Under the pieces are notes generated by a model. It made no database searches, had not been told where the DNA came from, and saw nothing but the letters and a program-made list of their open reading frames with translations. Position numbers and translations under genes: made by a program. A DNA stretch of 64,000 nucleotides from Paracoccaceae bacterium (GTDB lineage Bacteria; Pseudomonadota; Alphaproteobacteria; Rhodobacterales; Rhodobacteraceae). This document shows, one piece after another, positions 1 to 8,274 of this stretch (position 1 is the first letter of the stretch; each line of letters starts with the position of its first letter). Location of the stretch: positions 186,001 through 250,000 of the forward strand of contig JALHOL010000006.1 in NCBI GenBank assembly GCA_022843025.1. The letters run 5' to 3'.

Positions 1-389
1 CTGTCGGCAAGGCAAGATAGCAGGATGCAGCCTGTCCCGGTGCCAAGATCCAGCATCCGGGTGAAAGGTTCTGCCAGTGCAGCCTGAACAAGGATTTCCG
101 TTTCCGGGCGCGGATCGAGCGTGTCGGGCGTGACCCGAAAACTGCGACCCCAGAACAGGCGCTGGCCGGTGATATGGCTGACCGGTTCGCGGGCGGCGCG
201 TCGGGTGATGGCAACCTCAAACGCCTGAATGGCAGCATCAGTCAGGGGATCGGTCAGATGCAGGGTGAGCCTGTCAGGCGCAATTCCGGTGGCATGGGCC
301 AGCAACACACGCGCATCGCGGGGGGCATCGGGGACGCCTGCGGCGGCTAGGCGGGGGATGGCGGCGCGCAGCGCCTCGGCCCCGGTCAT
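1..389 (-). CDS. prmC: Peptide chain release factor N5-glutamine methyltransferase, N-terminal part (cut by window edge)
   Basis: Only the first ~129 residues are present; the gene runs off the left edge. PrmC/HemK methylates the glutamine of the GGQ motif of release factors. The N-terminal helical domain is followed by a segment reading [13 protein letters not shown] and [14 protein letters not shown], typical of the family, and the start of the SAM-binding fold, [13 protein letters not shown]. The ATG at 389 overlaps the prfA stop codon (ATGA), so it is translationally coupled to its own substrate gene, as in many proteobacteria. The catalytic NPPY motif would lie outside the window and cannot be checked. 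Confidence 0.93.
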   Translation of the reverse strand, partial: MTGAEALRAAIPRLAAAGVPDAPRDARVLLAHATGIAPDRLTLHLTDPLTDAAIQAFEVAITRRAAREPVSHITGQRLFWGRSFRVTPDTLDPRPETEILVQAALAEPFTRMLDLGTGTGCILLSCLAD

Positions 390-1441
390 CCTTCCATCTC
401 GGCCAGTTTTTCAGCCTGATCATGGGCCACAAGGGCGTTGACCACCCCGTCCAGATCGCCCGCCATAATTTGCGGCAGGGCGTAAAGCGTCAGGTTGATG
501 CGGTGATCGGTCAGGCGCCCTTGGGGGAAGTTGTAGGTGCGGATGCGCTCAGACCGGTCGCCAGAGCCGACCTGCGCCTTGCGGTCTGCAGCGCGGTCAT
601 TGGCCTGCCGTTCGCGTTCCATCTCGAACAGCCGAGCCCGCAGCACCTGCATGGCGATGGCACGGTTCTGATGCTGGGACTTTTCCGATGAGGTGACGAT
701 TATCCCCGTGGGGATATGGGTTATGCGAACCGCCGAGTCGGTGGTGTTGACATGCTGCCCCCCTGCCCCGCTGGCGCGCATCGTATCAATGCGGATGTCA
801 GAGGCGGGTATGTCGATATCCACCTCTTCTGCTTCGGGCAGCACGGCCACGGTGGCGGCAGAGGTGTGAATGCGGCCACCCGCTTCGGTTTCCGGAACAC
901 GCTGCACGCGGTGCACGCCGGATTCAAATTTCAGTTTCGCGAAGACACCTTCGCCCTGCACATGGGCGGTCAGTTCCTTGATGCCGCCCAGATCAGAGAG
1001 TTGCTGTTCGAGGATGTCGAACCGCCAGCCCTGCCGTTCGGCATAGCGCTGATACATCTTGAGCAGGTCAGCCGCGAAAAGTGCGGCCTCATCGCCCCCG
1101 GTGCCGGGGCGGATTTCAAGGATGGCGGGGCGCGCATCGGCGGCATCCTTGGGCAGCAGGGCGAGGCGCAGCTGGTGTTCAAATTCGGGGATCAGGGCGC
1201 GCAGGCGGGGGATCTCATCCTCGGCCAACGCTTTCATTTCGGGGTCTGACAGCATCGCCTCGGCCTCGGCCAGATCATCGAGTGCGCGGCGATAGGCGGC
1301 GATCTGATCGGCGACGGGGCGCAGGTCGCTGTATTCACGCGAGATTTTGGCGATATCCGATGGTTCGGCACCCGCGTTTAGGCGCGCTTCGAGATACTCG
1401 AAACGCTGGGTGATCTGGGCGAGTTTGTCCAAGGGAACCAT
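386..1441 (-). CDS. prfA: Peptide chain release factor 1
   Basis: 351 residues, the usual RF1 length. It terminates translation at UAA and UAG. The N-terminal helical domain (about 1-105) is followed by the PCRF region with [13 protein letters not shown] (about 111-123) and the catalytic GGQ loop ([19 protein letters not shown] at about 227-229), whose Gln is the target of PrmC encoded next. The C-terminal tail is RF1-like. It sits first in a two-gene unit with prmC, with a 4-bp ATGA overlap. Nothing unusual is seen. Confidence 0.97.
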   Translation of the reverse strand: MVPLDKLAQITQRFEYLEARLNAGAEPSDIAKISREYSDLRPVADQIAAYRRALDDLAEAEAMLSDPEMKALAEDEIPRLRALIPEFEHQLRLALLPKDAADARPAILEIRPGTGGDEAALFAADLLKMYQRYAERQGWRFDILEQQLSDLGGIKELTAHVQGEGVFAKLKFESGVHRVQRVPETEAGGRIHTSAATVAVLPEAEEVDIDIPASDIRIDTMRASGAGGQHVNTTDSAVRITHIPTGIIVTSSEKSQHQNRAIAMQVLRARLFEMERERQANDRAADRKAQVGSGDRSERIRTYNFPQGRLTDHRINLTLYALPQIMAGDLDGVVNALVAHDQAEKLAEMEG

Positions 1442-1493
1442 GCGGGTTCTGTGGCGCGTTCAGCCCAGCCGGTCAAGGGGGGGCAGGTCGCTT

Positions 1494-1515
1494 GGGTATT
1501 TGGGCCAAGATGAAG
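1494..1515 (-). repeat. Dispersed intergenic repeat, AAATACCC type
   Basis: On the minus strand this reads CTTCATCTTGGCCCAAATAC followed by CC. Twenty bases are identical to the copy at 43151-43170 and nearly identical to 60638-60660. It lies just downstream of the stop codon of the DUF1499 gene. See the finding on this repeat family. Confidence 0.7.
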
Positions 1516-1518
1516 CCA

Positions 1519-1953
1519 TCAGAGCCTTGAGAGCCAGTCCCGGAGTCGCGCGGCGTTCACGCCCATGTCGCTGCTGCCAAAGCGAAGGCGGGCGTGCAGG
1601 GTGAGCGTGGTGCCTGCGCTGGCGGGCGTCGCCTCGGCGGTGATGTAGTCGGGAAAACCCCACAGGCTCGACCGCGTGATCCAGGTGATGCGCCCCTCGT
1701 CAGGCGATCCGGCAAGGCGGGTGGTGCGCGGGGTGGCCATGGCGATTTCGTCAAGCCGGGCAAGCAGTGCCGCCGGGGCATCGGCGCGCGCGCAAGTGGC
1801 TCGGGCGTCGCCTGTGCCCTGTTCTACATTGCAATCAGCCGTCGCGGCAGGAGATGGTTCGACGTGCCAACGTGCGGGGTCAGAGGGGGCAAGACGGACG
1901 TAAAGGCCAAAGCCCACCACGATCAGGACCAGAAGTCCCGCGATCATTCCCAT
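1519..1953 (-). CDS. DUF1499 family membrane-anchored protein
   Basis: About 144 residues. The N-terminus is one hydrophobic segment (MIAGLLVLIVVGFGLYVRL), so the protein is probably anchored in the inner membrane with the rest in the periplasm. The C-terminal half has the DUF1499 pattern, including PRTTRLAGSPDEGRITWITR and a WGFPDYITAE stretch. Function is unknown. I prefer the ATG at 1953, with AGGGTGG six bases upstream; a GTG three codons earlier is too close to that site. It follows speB by 24 bp and may be co-transcribed with it. Confidence 0.75.
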   Translation of the reverse strand: MGMIAGLLVLIVVGFGLYVRLAPSDPARWHVEPSPAATADCNVEQGTGDARATCARADAPAALLARLDEIAMATPRTTRLAGSPDEGRITWITRSSLWGFPDYITAEATPASAGTTLTLHARLRFGSSDMGVNAARLRDWLSRL

Positions 1954-1977
1954 CTTGCCCACCCTGTGTGATTTCCC

Positions 1978-2943
1978 TCAGCGCTGCGTTCTTGCCCAGT
2001 GATAAAGGCAAATCAGTTCATACGCCACATGCGCGCCAGCAATGGCCGTGGCCCCGGTGGTATCATAGGGGGGGGAGACCTCGACGATATCGCCACCCAC
2101 CATGTTGATGCCCGCAAGATCGCGCAGCATCGCCGCCGCCTGCCAGGAGTGCAGCCCACCCCAAACCGGGGTGCCGGTGCCCGGCGCGACCGAAGGGTCG
2201 AGGCAATCGATATCGAAAGTCACGTAAGTGGCTTTGTCGCCTACGATGTCCTTGGCCTTGGCCACGGCGGCATTGATGCCCTTTTCATGCACCTCACGCG
2301 CATCAATGACATGGACGCCGAGATAATCCTCGGTCGTGGTGCGGATGCCGATCTGGACGGAACGCTTCGGGTCCACAATCCCGGTTTTCACCGCCTTGTA
2401 GAGCATGGTGCCGTGGTCGATCCGGGACAGGTCATCATCGGGCCAGAGGTCGGAATGGGCGTCGAAATGGATCACGCCAAGGGGGCCGAACTTTTCGGCA
2501 TAGGCGCGCAGGATCGGGAAGGTGATGTAGTGATCGCCGCCCAGTGTGATGGTCCCTGCCCCGGCTTGCAGGATGCCCCGGATATGGGCGGTCAGCGTGT
2601 CGGGGAAATCCGATACCTTGGCATAATCGAAGGCGACATCGCCGTAATCGACAATTGCCATATCTTCCAACGGGTTGGTGGGCCAGCCATGCGGCGGATC
2701 ATAGGGCATCAGGCTGGACGCCTCACGGATCGCGCGGGGGCCAAAGCGGGTGCCGGTGCGGTGGGTGACGGCCTGATCAAAGGGCACGCCGGTGATGGCC
2801 AAATCGACCCCGGTGAGGTCTTTGGTATAGGTCCGGCGCAGGAAGGACGTCGCCCCCCCGAATGCGTTTTCAAAGGCATAGCCGCGCAGGCCTTTGCGGG
2901 TGAAGGCGGTGTCGACTTCGGATTTGGCGTCTTCAAGAGCCAT
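1978..2943 (-). CDS. speB: Agmatinase-type ureohydrolase
   Basis: About 321 residues of the arginase/agmatinase family, expected to hydrolyse agmatine (or a related guanidino compound) to putrescine and urea with a binuclear manganese centre. Metal ligands are visible in GGDHYITFP (about 135-143), HFDAHSD (about 159-165) and TFDIDCLDPSVAPGTGTP. The His after GGD is followed by Tyr rather than the more common Ser, so a guanidinobutyrase or related specificity is possible. The start is taken at the ATG at 2943, behind a G-rich site; the frame extends 26 codons upstream without conservation I recognise. An aminotransferase lies upstream, consistent with amine catabolism. Confidence 0.85.
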   Translation of the reverse strand: MALEDAKSEVDTAFTRKGLRGYAFENAFGGATSFLRRTYTKDLTGVDLAITGVPFDQAVTHRTGTRFGPRAIREASSLMPYDPPHGWPTNPLEDMAIVDYGDVAFDYAKVSDFPDTLTAHIRGILQAGAGTITLGGDHYITFPILRAYAEKFGPLGVIHFDAHSDLWPDDDLSRIDHGTMLYKAVKTGIVDPKRSVQIGIRTTTEDYLGVHVIDAREVHEKGINAAVAKAKDIVGDKATYVTFDIDCLDPSVAPGTGTPVWGGLHSWQAAAMLRDLAGINMVGGDIVEVSPPYDTTGATAIAGAHVAYELICLYHWARTQR

Positions 2944-3215
2944 GATGGGATTGCCCCCGTGTAAAGCGCTGCGTCGTTTGAAAGCCGAGACGCGGCGGAT
3001 CGGGTGGCGCGAAGGGACCAAGGGGCGCGGGGCTTGTCAAGCGGGGCTGCCGTATGGGATGGAGCACGCGGGGTTAACCTTTTGCTTTTCAGCGATTTTT
3101 CCGAAATCGGCTGTGCAGCACGCGGTGCAGCGCCCTGTGCAGCACATGGTATGCACGCAGCGCACGCTGTTTCTGCCCGCGCAACGGGTAACCAAGGGGG
3201 CCGAATCGGTGCAGG
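2944..3215. other. Intergenic region between aminotransferase and speB
   Basis: 272 bases without a convincing gene. It holds a bulged dyad at about 3090-3113 (CAGCGATTT...AAATCGGCTG), a possible terminator for the leftward aminotransferase gene. It also holds two identical 11-base copies of CTGTGCAGCAC at 3111-3121 and 3135-3145. The end nearest 2943 presumably carries the speB promoter, but no clear -35/-10 pair was found. Confidence 0.4.
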
Positions 3216-4619
3216 TCAGCCCAGACGGTGGCCTTCGCGGACGAGTTCATCGGTGATCTTGCGGATGGCTTTTTCCAGCACATCGGCCACGAAATCGACC
3301 TCGGCTTCCGTGATCGTCAGCGGCGGAGACATGACGTTGAGATGCGCCAAGGGCCGCACGATCAGACCCATCGCCTCGGCCGCGTCCGAGATGCGCTTGG
3401 ATTCGTTCACGCCATCGGGCAGCGGTTCCTTGGTCGTCTTGTTCATCACGTTCTCGGTGCAGATCATCAGGCCCCGCCCGCGCACCTGCCCGACGAGGGG
3501 CAGGTCTTCCATCGCCTTCAAACGGTTCTGGAAATAGGCCCCCACGCGTGCGGCGTTGGCGAGCAGCCCTTCACGTTCCATGATCTCGATATTCTTCAGG
3601 CCTGCTGCGCAGGACACCGGGTGGCCGGAATAGGTGAAGCCGGCAGTGAACCAGCGCGACGGATCGGCTGCCATGATTTCCCACAGTCTGTCGGAAAAGA
3701 TCATCCCGCCAAGGGGGACATAGCCCGAGGTCAGACCTTTGGCCGTGCAGATGATATCGGGCATGACGCCAAATTCATCCCAGGACGCGAACCAGTGGCC
3801 CAGGCGGCCAAAGGCGGTGACGACCTCATCGGCGATGAACAGGATGCCGTGGCGCTGGCACACCTCCCACATGCGTTTGAGGTATCCGTCGGGCGGCACG
3901 ATCACGCCACCCGAGGCCTGGATCGGTTCAGCGATGAAGCCGCCGATGCGGTCTGCGCCGACATGGGCAATCAGGTCTTCGAATTCCTGCACCAGCCAAT
4001 CGCAGAACTGCGCCTCGGTCATTCCATCGGGGCGGCGATAGGGGTTCGGCGGCGACAGGTGATAGATGCCGTCTTCTTTGTAGCGGAACTCTGGCACGCG
4101 GTCGCCCGGACGCTTGCCCACCGATTGCGACAGGTAGGTGGAGCCGTGATAGCTGTGGTCGCGGGCAACGATCCCGATCTTGTCAGGATGGCCAAGGCAG
4201 GACTGCACATAGGCCACCATGCGCACGGCGGTATCGACAGCGGTGGAACCGCCCGTGGTGAACATCACGCGGTTCAGATCGCCGGGGGCGAGGTCCGCGA
4301 TACGCGCGGCAAGCCGGGCCGAGGGATCATTCGCCATGTCGACAAAGGTGTTGGAGAATGCCAGCCGTTCCGCCTGATCCGCGATGGCCTGCGCCATCTC
4401 GCGGCGGCCGAGGCCGATATTGGTGCACCAAAGGCCACCCACGCTGTCGAAATAGCGGTTTCCGTCAGCATCCCAGAGCCAGCACCCCTCACCCCGGGTA
4501 ATGACCAGCGATCCCTTATCCTGAAACGATCCAAAATTCGTCCAGGGATGGAGGGAATGGTTGTGGTCCATTTCCCAAAGATCGGCTGGCGAAGGCGTGT
4601 TCAGCGCGGCGGTCGGCAT
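3216..4619 (-). CDS. Class III (omega) aminotransferase, probably amine-pyruvate type
   Basis: 467 residues of the class III PLP aminotransferases. Family marks are TTGGSTAVDTAVRM (about 121-134), the DHSYHGST motif (about 154-161), the PLP-pyridine Asp in FIADEVVTAFG (Asp264) and the Schiff-base Lys in CTAKGLTSGYVPLG (Lys294). The overall sequence resembles the putrescine/polyamine- and taurine-pyruvate aminotransferase branch. With the neighbouring agmatinase, putrescine deamination is the best guess; the substrate cannot be fixed from sequence alone. A strong operator-like dyad lies 17 bp upstream of the ATG. Confidence 0.85.
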   Translation of the reverse strand: MPTAALNTPSPADLWEMDHNHSLHPWTNFGSFQDKGSLVITRGEGCWLWDADGNRYFDSVGGLWCTNIGLGRREMAQAIADQAERLAFSNTFVDMANDPSARLAARIADLAPGDLNRVMFTTGGSTAVDTAVRMVAYVQSCLGHPDKIGIVARDHSYHGSTYLSQSVGKRPGDRVPEFRYKEDGIYHLSPPNPYRRPDGMTEAQFCDWLVQEFEDLIAHVGADRIGGFIAEPIQASGGVIVPPDGYLKRMWEVCQRHGILFIADEVVTAFGRLGHWFASWDEFGVMPDIICTAKGLTSGYVPLGGMIFSDRLWEIMAADPSRWFTAGFTYSGHPVSCAAGLKNIEIMEREGLLANAARVGAYFQNRLKAMEDLPLVGQVRGRGLMICTENVMNKTTKEPLPDGVNESKRISDAAEAMGLIVRPLAHLNVMSPPLTITEAEVDFVADVLEKAIRKITDELVREGHRLG

Positions 4620-4635
4620 TTCGGGCGTCCTGATC

Positions 4636-4667
4636 GTGAGTTGTTACACGTTAGTATAACAGCTCAC
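4636..4667. promoter_or_regulatory. Operator-like dyad upstream of the aminotransferase
   Basis: A 32-base dyad of the form GTGAG-n-TGTTA-n-AC ... GTnTAACAnCTCAC, where 12 of 16 half-site positions match their partner. It is centred about 32 bp upstream of the aminotransferase ATG and about 135 bp downstream of the M20 gene, so it fits a repressor site for the leftward unit. The TGTTA...TAACA core resembles GntR-family sites, but no GntR gene is in the window. Confidence 0.5.
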
Positions 4668-4785
4668 GCCGAAACGGGCCAGCCGGAACGGGACACCAAA
4701 CGTTGCGCGGGGCAGGATATGGTGTGCCAAAGGTTGAACCGGGGCCAAATATGGCCCCGTTTCCTGCTGTCCGATTCGGGGCAGA

Positions 4786-5961
4786 TCACACGACGGGCTG
4801 CGCGCGTTCCACCAGACGGGCGAAGAAGCTTGCGCCGATCGGCGCGGCCTCATCGTTGAAATCGTAGGCCGGGTGGTGCAGCCCCGCCCCCGGCCCGATG
4901 CCAAGGAAGAGATAGGCGCCGGGGCGGGCCTCGAGCATGTAGGAGAAATCCTCGGACCCCATCTCGCGGTTGGAGTTTTCGTTCACCGCCGCATCGCCCG
5001 ACACTTCGCGCGCCACGTCGGCGGCGAAATGGGTGGGTTCGGCATGGTTGATCGTGGCGGGATAGCCCCAATCATAGTCGATCCGGGCGGACACGTTATA
5101 GGCCAGCGCATGGCCTTCGACGATTTCATGGAAGCGGCGCTTCAACAAAGCCCGCACCTCGGGGTTGAAACAGCGGATGGTGGCGCAGAACATCGCCTCT
5201 TCGGGGATGATGTTGCTGGCGGTGCCGGTGTGGATCTGTGTGACAGAGATCACCGCCTCGTCCAGCGCATAGACGTTGCGCGGGATGATGGTCTGGATCG
5301 CACCAACCATGCCCACAACGGCGACGACAGGGTCGATACATTCATGCGGGGTGGCCCCATGGCCGCCCTTGCCGGTGATATAGACGAATGCCGTATCGAC
5401 CGAGGCCATGAGCGCGCCGGGATTGGTGTGGAAATGGCCAAATTCGACATTGGGCGCGTTATGGATGCCATAGACGGTGTCGATACCGAACTTGTCCATC
5501 GCGCCTTCCTTGACCATCACTTCGCCGCCGCCGCCATCCTCTTCCGCAGGTTGGAACAGCAGGGCGACGCGGCCTTTGAAATTGCGCGTCTCGGCCAGGT
5601 ATTTGGCGGCCCCGAGCAGCATGGTGACATGGCCGTCATGGCCGCAGGCATGCATCTTGCCGGGAACAGTGGAGGCGTGCTCCACCCCGGTGATTTCATG
5701 GATCGGGAGCGCGTCCATATCGGCGCGCAGGCCGATGGTGGGGGCGTTGGGCGCATCGGCCCCCTGCCCGTTGATGATGGCAACGATCCCGGTCTTGGCA
5801 ATGCCGGGATGAATCTCGTCCACGCCGAACTCGCGCAGGCGATCTGCGATGAAGGCTGCAGTGTCGTGGCAATCGAAGCCAAGCTCGGGATGGGCATGCA
5901 GATGGCGACGCCAGGTCTTCATTTCCTCGGCATAAGCGGCGATACGGTTGAGGACGGGCAT
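4786..5961 (-). CDS. M20 family amidohydrolase (hippurate hydrolase/aminoacylase-like)
   Basis: About 391 residues. M20D peptidases of this kind remove acyl groups from N-acyl amino acids or related amides with metal ions. The motifs are WRRHLHAHPELGF near the N-terminus, GLRADMDALPI, KMHACGHDGHVTMLLGAA (metal His and Asp) and FQPAEEDGGGGEVMVKEG (catalytic and metal Glu). A GTG at 5964 and an ATG at 5961 are adjacent; AAGGA is seven bases from the ATG, so the ATG is preferred. It lies upstream of the aminotransferase and is divergent from mazG. The substrate is unknown; an acylated amine or amino acid would suit the neighbours. Confidence 0.85.
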   Translation of the reverse strand: MPVLNRIAAYAEEMKTWRRHLHAHPELGFDCHDTAAFIADRLREFGVDEIHPGIAKTGIVAIINGQGADAPNAPTIGLRADMDALPIHEITGVEHASTVPGKMHACGHDGHVTMLLGAAKYLAETRNFKGRVALLFQPAEEDGGGGEVMVKEGAMDKFGIDTVYGIHNAPNVEFGHFHTNPGALMASVDTAFVYITGKGGHGATPHECIDPVVAVVGMVGAIQTIIPRNVYALDEAVISVTQIHTGTASNIIPEEAMFCATIRCFNPEVRALLKRRFHEIVEGHALAYNVSARIDYDWGYPATINHAEPTHFAADVAREVSGDAAVNENSNREMGSEDFSYMLEARPGAYLFLGIGPGAGLHHPAYDFNDEAAPIGASFFARLVERAQPVV

Positions 5962-6018
5962 CACATGTTCCTTGTGCGTTGGTGTCTTTGATCAAATCCC
6001 AATTCAGAGGTGCCCGCA

Positions 6019-6855
6019 ATGCCCCTGCCCGACCGTGACGCAGCGACAAGCGACAAGTTGATCATGGAAGGGGGCGCCAGCATGGACCGGCTGTTGGCGA
6101 TCATGCGGCGGCTGCGCGATCCGCAGACCGGATGCCCCTGGGACATCGCGCAGGATTTCGCCTCTATCGCGCCCTATACGATCGAAGAGGCGCATGAGGT
6201 GGCCGATGTGATCGCGCGGCAGGCCTGGAGAGAGTTGCAGGGCGAGCTGGGCGATCTGCTGCTGCAAACCGTCTATCACGCGCAAATGGCCGATGAGGCG
6301 GGGCTGTTCGGGTTTGACGATGTGGTGCGCGCGATTTCCGACAAGATGGTGGCGCGGCACCCGCATGTGTTTGGCAGCGAGAGTCGCAACAAGAGTGCCG
6401 AACAGCAGACTGCCGACTGGGAACGGATAAAGGCCGCCGAGCGGGGGCCTGCGCGGGTGCTGGACGGGGTGGCGCTGGGGCTGCCCGCGCTGACGCGGGC
6501 GGTGAAGTTGCAAAAGCGCGCGGCGCGGGTGGGGTTTGACTGGCCGTCCACCGATGAGGTGGTGGCCAAGATCGCCGAGGAAGCGGCGGAACTGGTCGAG
6601 GCGCGCGAGACATTGACCGAGGCTGAAGTGGCAGAGGAATTCGGTGATCTGCTTTTCGTGATGGCCAATCTGGCGAGGCACCTGAAGGTGGACCCAGAGG
6701 CGGCGCTGCGGGCAGCGAATGCCAAGTTCACCCGCCGCTTTGGCCGGATCGAGGATTGGCTGGCCGAGGGCGGAAAGACCCCGGCCGAGAGCGTTCTGGC
6801 CGAGATGGACGCCCTGTGGAACCGGGCGAAGGCTGAGGAAAAGGAAAAAAGATAG
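6019..6855 (+). CDS. mazG: Nucleoside triphosphate pyrophosphohydrolase
   Basis: About 278 residues with two tandem MazG repeats. The first contains RLRDPQTGCPWD and the EEAHEVADVI/GDLLLQTVYHA metal-binding pattern. The second contains EEAAELVEAR and EEFGDLLFVMANLARHL. It hydrolyses NTPs to NMP and pyrophosphate and is thought to remove non-canonical nucleotides and modulate ppGpp. The start is put at the ATG at 6019 because AGAGG lies eight bases upstream; an in-frame GTG occurs three codons earlier. It is divergent from the M20 gene across a short gap. Confidence 0.93.
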   Translation: MPLPDRDAATSDKLIMEGGASMDRLLAIMRRLRDPQTGCPWDIAQDFASIAPYTIEEAHEVADVIARQAWRELQGELGDLLLQTVYHAQMADEAGLFGFDDVVRAISDKMVARHPHVFGSESRNKSAEQQTADWERIKAAERGPARVLDGVALGLPALTRAVKLQKRAARVGFDWPSTDEVVAKIAEEAAELVEARETLTEAEVAEEFGDLLFVMANLARHLKVDPEAALRAANAKFTRRFGRIEDWLAEGGKTPAESVLAEMDALWNRAKAEEKEKR

Positions 6856-6873
6856 GGGGCTGTCTTCCCCCTC

Positions 6874-6921
6874 TTGGCGCTTTGCGCCAATTCACCCCCG
6901 AGGATATTTCAACAGAGAAGA
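6874..6921 (-). repeat. Dispersed intergenic repeat with GC hairpin
   Basis: On the minus strand this copy reads TCTTCTCTGTTGAAATATCC, then TCGGGGGTGAA, then a perfect TTGGCGC-AAA-GCGCCAA hairpin (hairpin at 6874-6890). The hairpin and its GGGGGTGAA lead-in recur at 60638-60693. It begins 19 bp after the mazG stop and could act as its terminator. Confidence 0.7.
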
Positions 6922-7071
6922 GGGCGCAGGCTTTGCTCCGCCCCCGGTCTTATCGGCGGCATATATCCTTCTGGGGAGGAAGGTGCGGCACCTTGCCTTC
7001 GGGGGACGAGTGCCCGCTTCCTCTTTTCTTGCGGTTACGGGCGCGCGATCTCTGACTTTTTCACTCACCTA

Positions 7072-7100
7072 TTGACCAAAGTAAAATTGTCGGGTTTATG
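7072..7100 (+). promoter_or_regulatory. Possible promoter of the iron-type binding-protein gene
   Basis: TTGACC at 7072-7077 and TTTATG at 7095-7100 are separated by 17 bases, 37 bp upstream of the start codon. The pair fits a housekeeping promoter only loosely. The AT-rich stretch just before it (TGACTTTTTCACTCA) could hold an iron-responsive operator, but I could not match it to a named box. The rest of the 6922-7071 gap shows no other clear signal. Confidence 0.3.
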
Positions 7101-7136
7101 GCGGGCATAAGATTTCCCGACAAAAGGACTCAAGCA

Positions 7137-8144
7137 ATGACGATGCGCCTTTCCCTGATGGCCCTCGCCCTCGCCTCCACCGCCGCGCCTGTGCTGGCAG
7201 ATGAGATCAACGTCTATTCCCACCGTCAGCCCGAACTGATCCAGCCGCTGGTCGATGCCTTTACCGCCGAGACCGGAATCACGGTCAACGTGGCCTTTGT
7301 CGACAAGGGGATGGCGGAACGTCTGGTGGCGGAAGGCGACCGATCGCCGGCGGATCTGGTCCTTACGGTGGATATCGCCCGGCTGACGCAGGTCGTCGAT
7401 GCGGGCGTAACGCAGGCGGTGCAATCCGATGTGCTAGAGGCGAATATTCCCGCCGCCCTGCGCGATGAGAATGATCAGTGGTTCGGACTGACCAGCCGCG
7501 CGCGGATCGTCTATGCCAGCAAGGACCGCGTGGCCGAGGGCGAGGTGACGACCTATGAGGATCTGGCCGATCCGAAATGGCAGGGACGTATCTGCATCCG
7601 CTCTGGCACCAATGATTACAACGTGGCGCTGACGGCGGCGGTGATTGCCCATCACGGCGAAGAGGCCGCAAAAGCATGGCTGGAAGGCGTGAAGGCCAAT
7701 CTGGCGCGCAAACCCGATGGCGGCGACCGGGATCAGGTCAAGGCGATTGCGGCAGGCGAATGCGACATTGCCGTGGGCAACACCTATTACATCGGGCAGA
7801 TGCTGGCCGACCCCGAACAGAAAGAGGCCGCCGAATCCGTAAAGATCCTGTTCCCGACCTTTGAAGGCGACGGCACCCATCTGAACGTGTCGGGTGTTGC
7901 GATGACCAAAGCCGCACCCAACCGTGAAAACGCGCTGAAATTCATGGAATGGCTGTCGGGGGATGAGGCGCAGAAGATCTATGCCGAAACCAACCACGAA
8001 TACCCGGTGAAACCGGGGGTGGCGAAATCGGATCTGGTGGCAAGCTGGGGCGAATTCACCCCGGATTCCAAACCCCTGACCGAAGTGGCCAAGCTGCGCC
8101 CGGCAGCGCTGAAACTGATCGAAGAGGTCAATTTCGACGGCTGA
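7137..8144 (+). CDS. Iron(III)-type ABC transporter substrate-binding protein
   Basis: About 335 residues, FutA/FbpA/AfuA type. A classical signal peptide (MTMRLSLMALALASTAAPVLA) precedes DEINVYSHRQPELIQPLVDAF, the typical N-terminus of periplasmic iron-binding proteins. Near the C-terminal third, VGNTYYIGQML supplies the paired tyrosines expected as iron ligands. The start at 7137 is chosen because AAAGGA lies eight bases upstream and the signal peptide begins there. No permease or ATPase gene follows: a strong terminator ends the gene, so the rest of the importer must be elsewhere. Confidence 0.88.
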   Translation: MTMRLSLMALALASTAAPVLADEINVYSHRQPELIQPLVDAFTAETGITVNVAFVDKGMAERLVAEGDRSPADLVLTVDIARLTQVVDAGVTQAVQSDVLEANIPAALRDENDQWFGLTSRARIVYASKDRVAEGEVTTYEDLADPKWQGRICIRSGTNDYNVALTAAVIAHHGEEAAKAWLEGVKANLARKPDGGDRDQVKAIAAGECDIAVGNTYYIGQMLADPEQKEAAESVKILFPTFEGDGTHLNVSGVAMTKAAPNRENALKFMEWLSGDEAQKIYAETNHEYPVKPGVAKSDLVASWGEFTPDSKPLTEVAKLRPAALKLIEEVNFDG

Positions 8145-8173
8145 CACAGCCCGCAAGAGGCAGGACAGGCAGT

Positions 8174-8207
8174 GAAAGGGGGCACAGATGTGCCCCCTTT
8201 CTTGTTT
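8174..8207 (+). terminator. Strong intrinsic terminator after the iron-binding-protein gene
   Basis: A perfect 12-bp stem GAAAGGGGGCAC / GTGCCCCCTTTC with loop AGAT (8174-8201), followed by a T-rich tail. It begins 30 bp after the stop codon. Confidence 0.85.
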
Positions 8208-8222
8208 GACCATCTGGACAAA
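8205..8222. promoter_or_regulatory. Operator-like dyad upstream of the nucleoside hydrolase
   Basis: The 18-mer TTTGACCATCTGGACAAA has the symmetric form TTTG-n-CCA-nn-TGG-n-CAAA with all 14 defined positions matching. It lies 53 bp upstream of the nucleoside hydrolase ATG, right after the preceding terminator. It is a good candidate repressor site; the cognate regulator is not in the window. Confidence 0.5.
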
Positions 8223-8274
8223 AGTCGCGGGTTGGGATTTTTTGGCGGACCTGACTAGAGTAAAGGCACGCAGC

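Noticed and set aside
3111-3145. Repeated TGCAGC/CTGTGCAGCAC units
   Set aside because: Only two exact copies and no spacing pattern beyond that; too short to call a tandem repeat or array.
7040-7071. Iron-responsive operator (Fur, Irr or IscR type)
   Set aside because: An AT-rich stretch with weak symmetry is present, but it did not match any of these boxes well enough to name.
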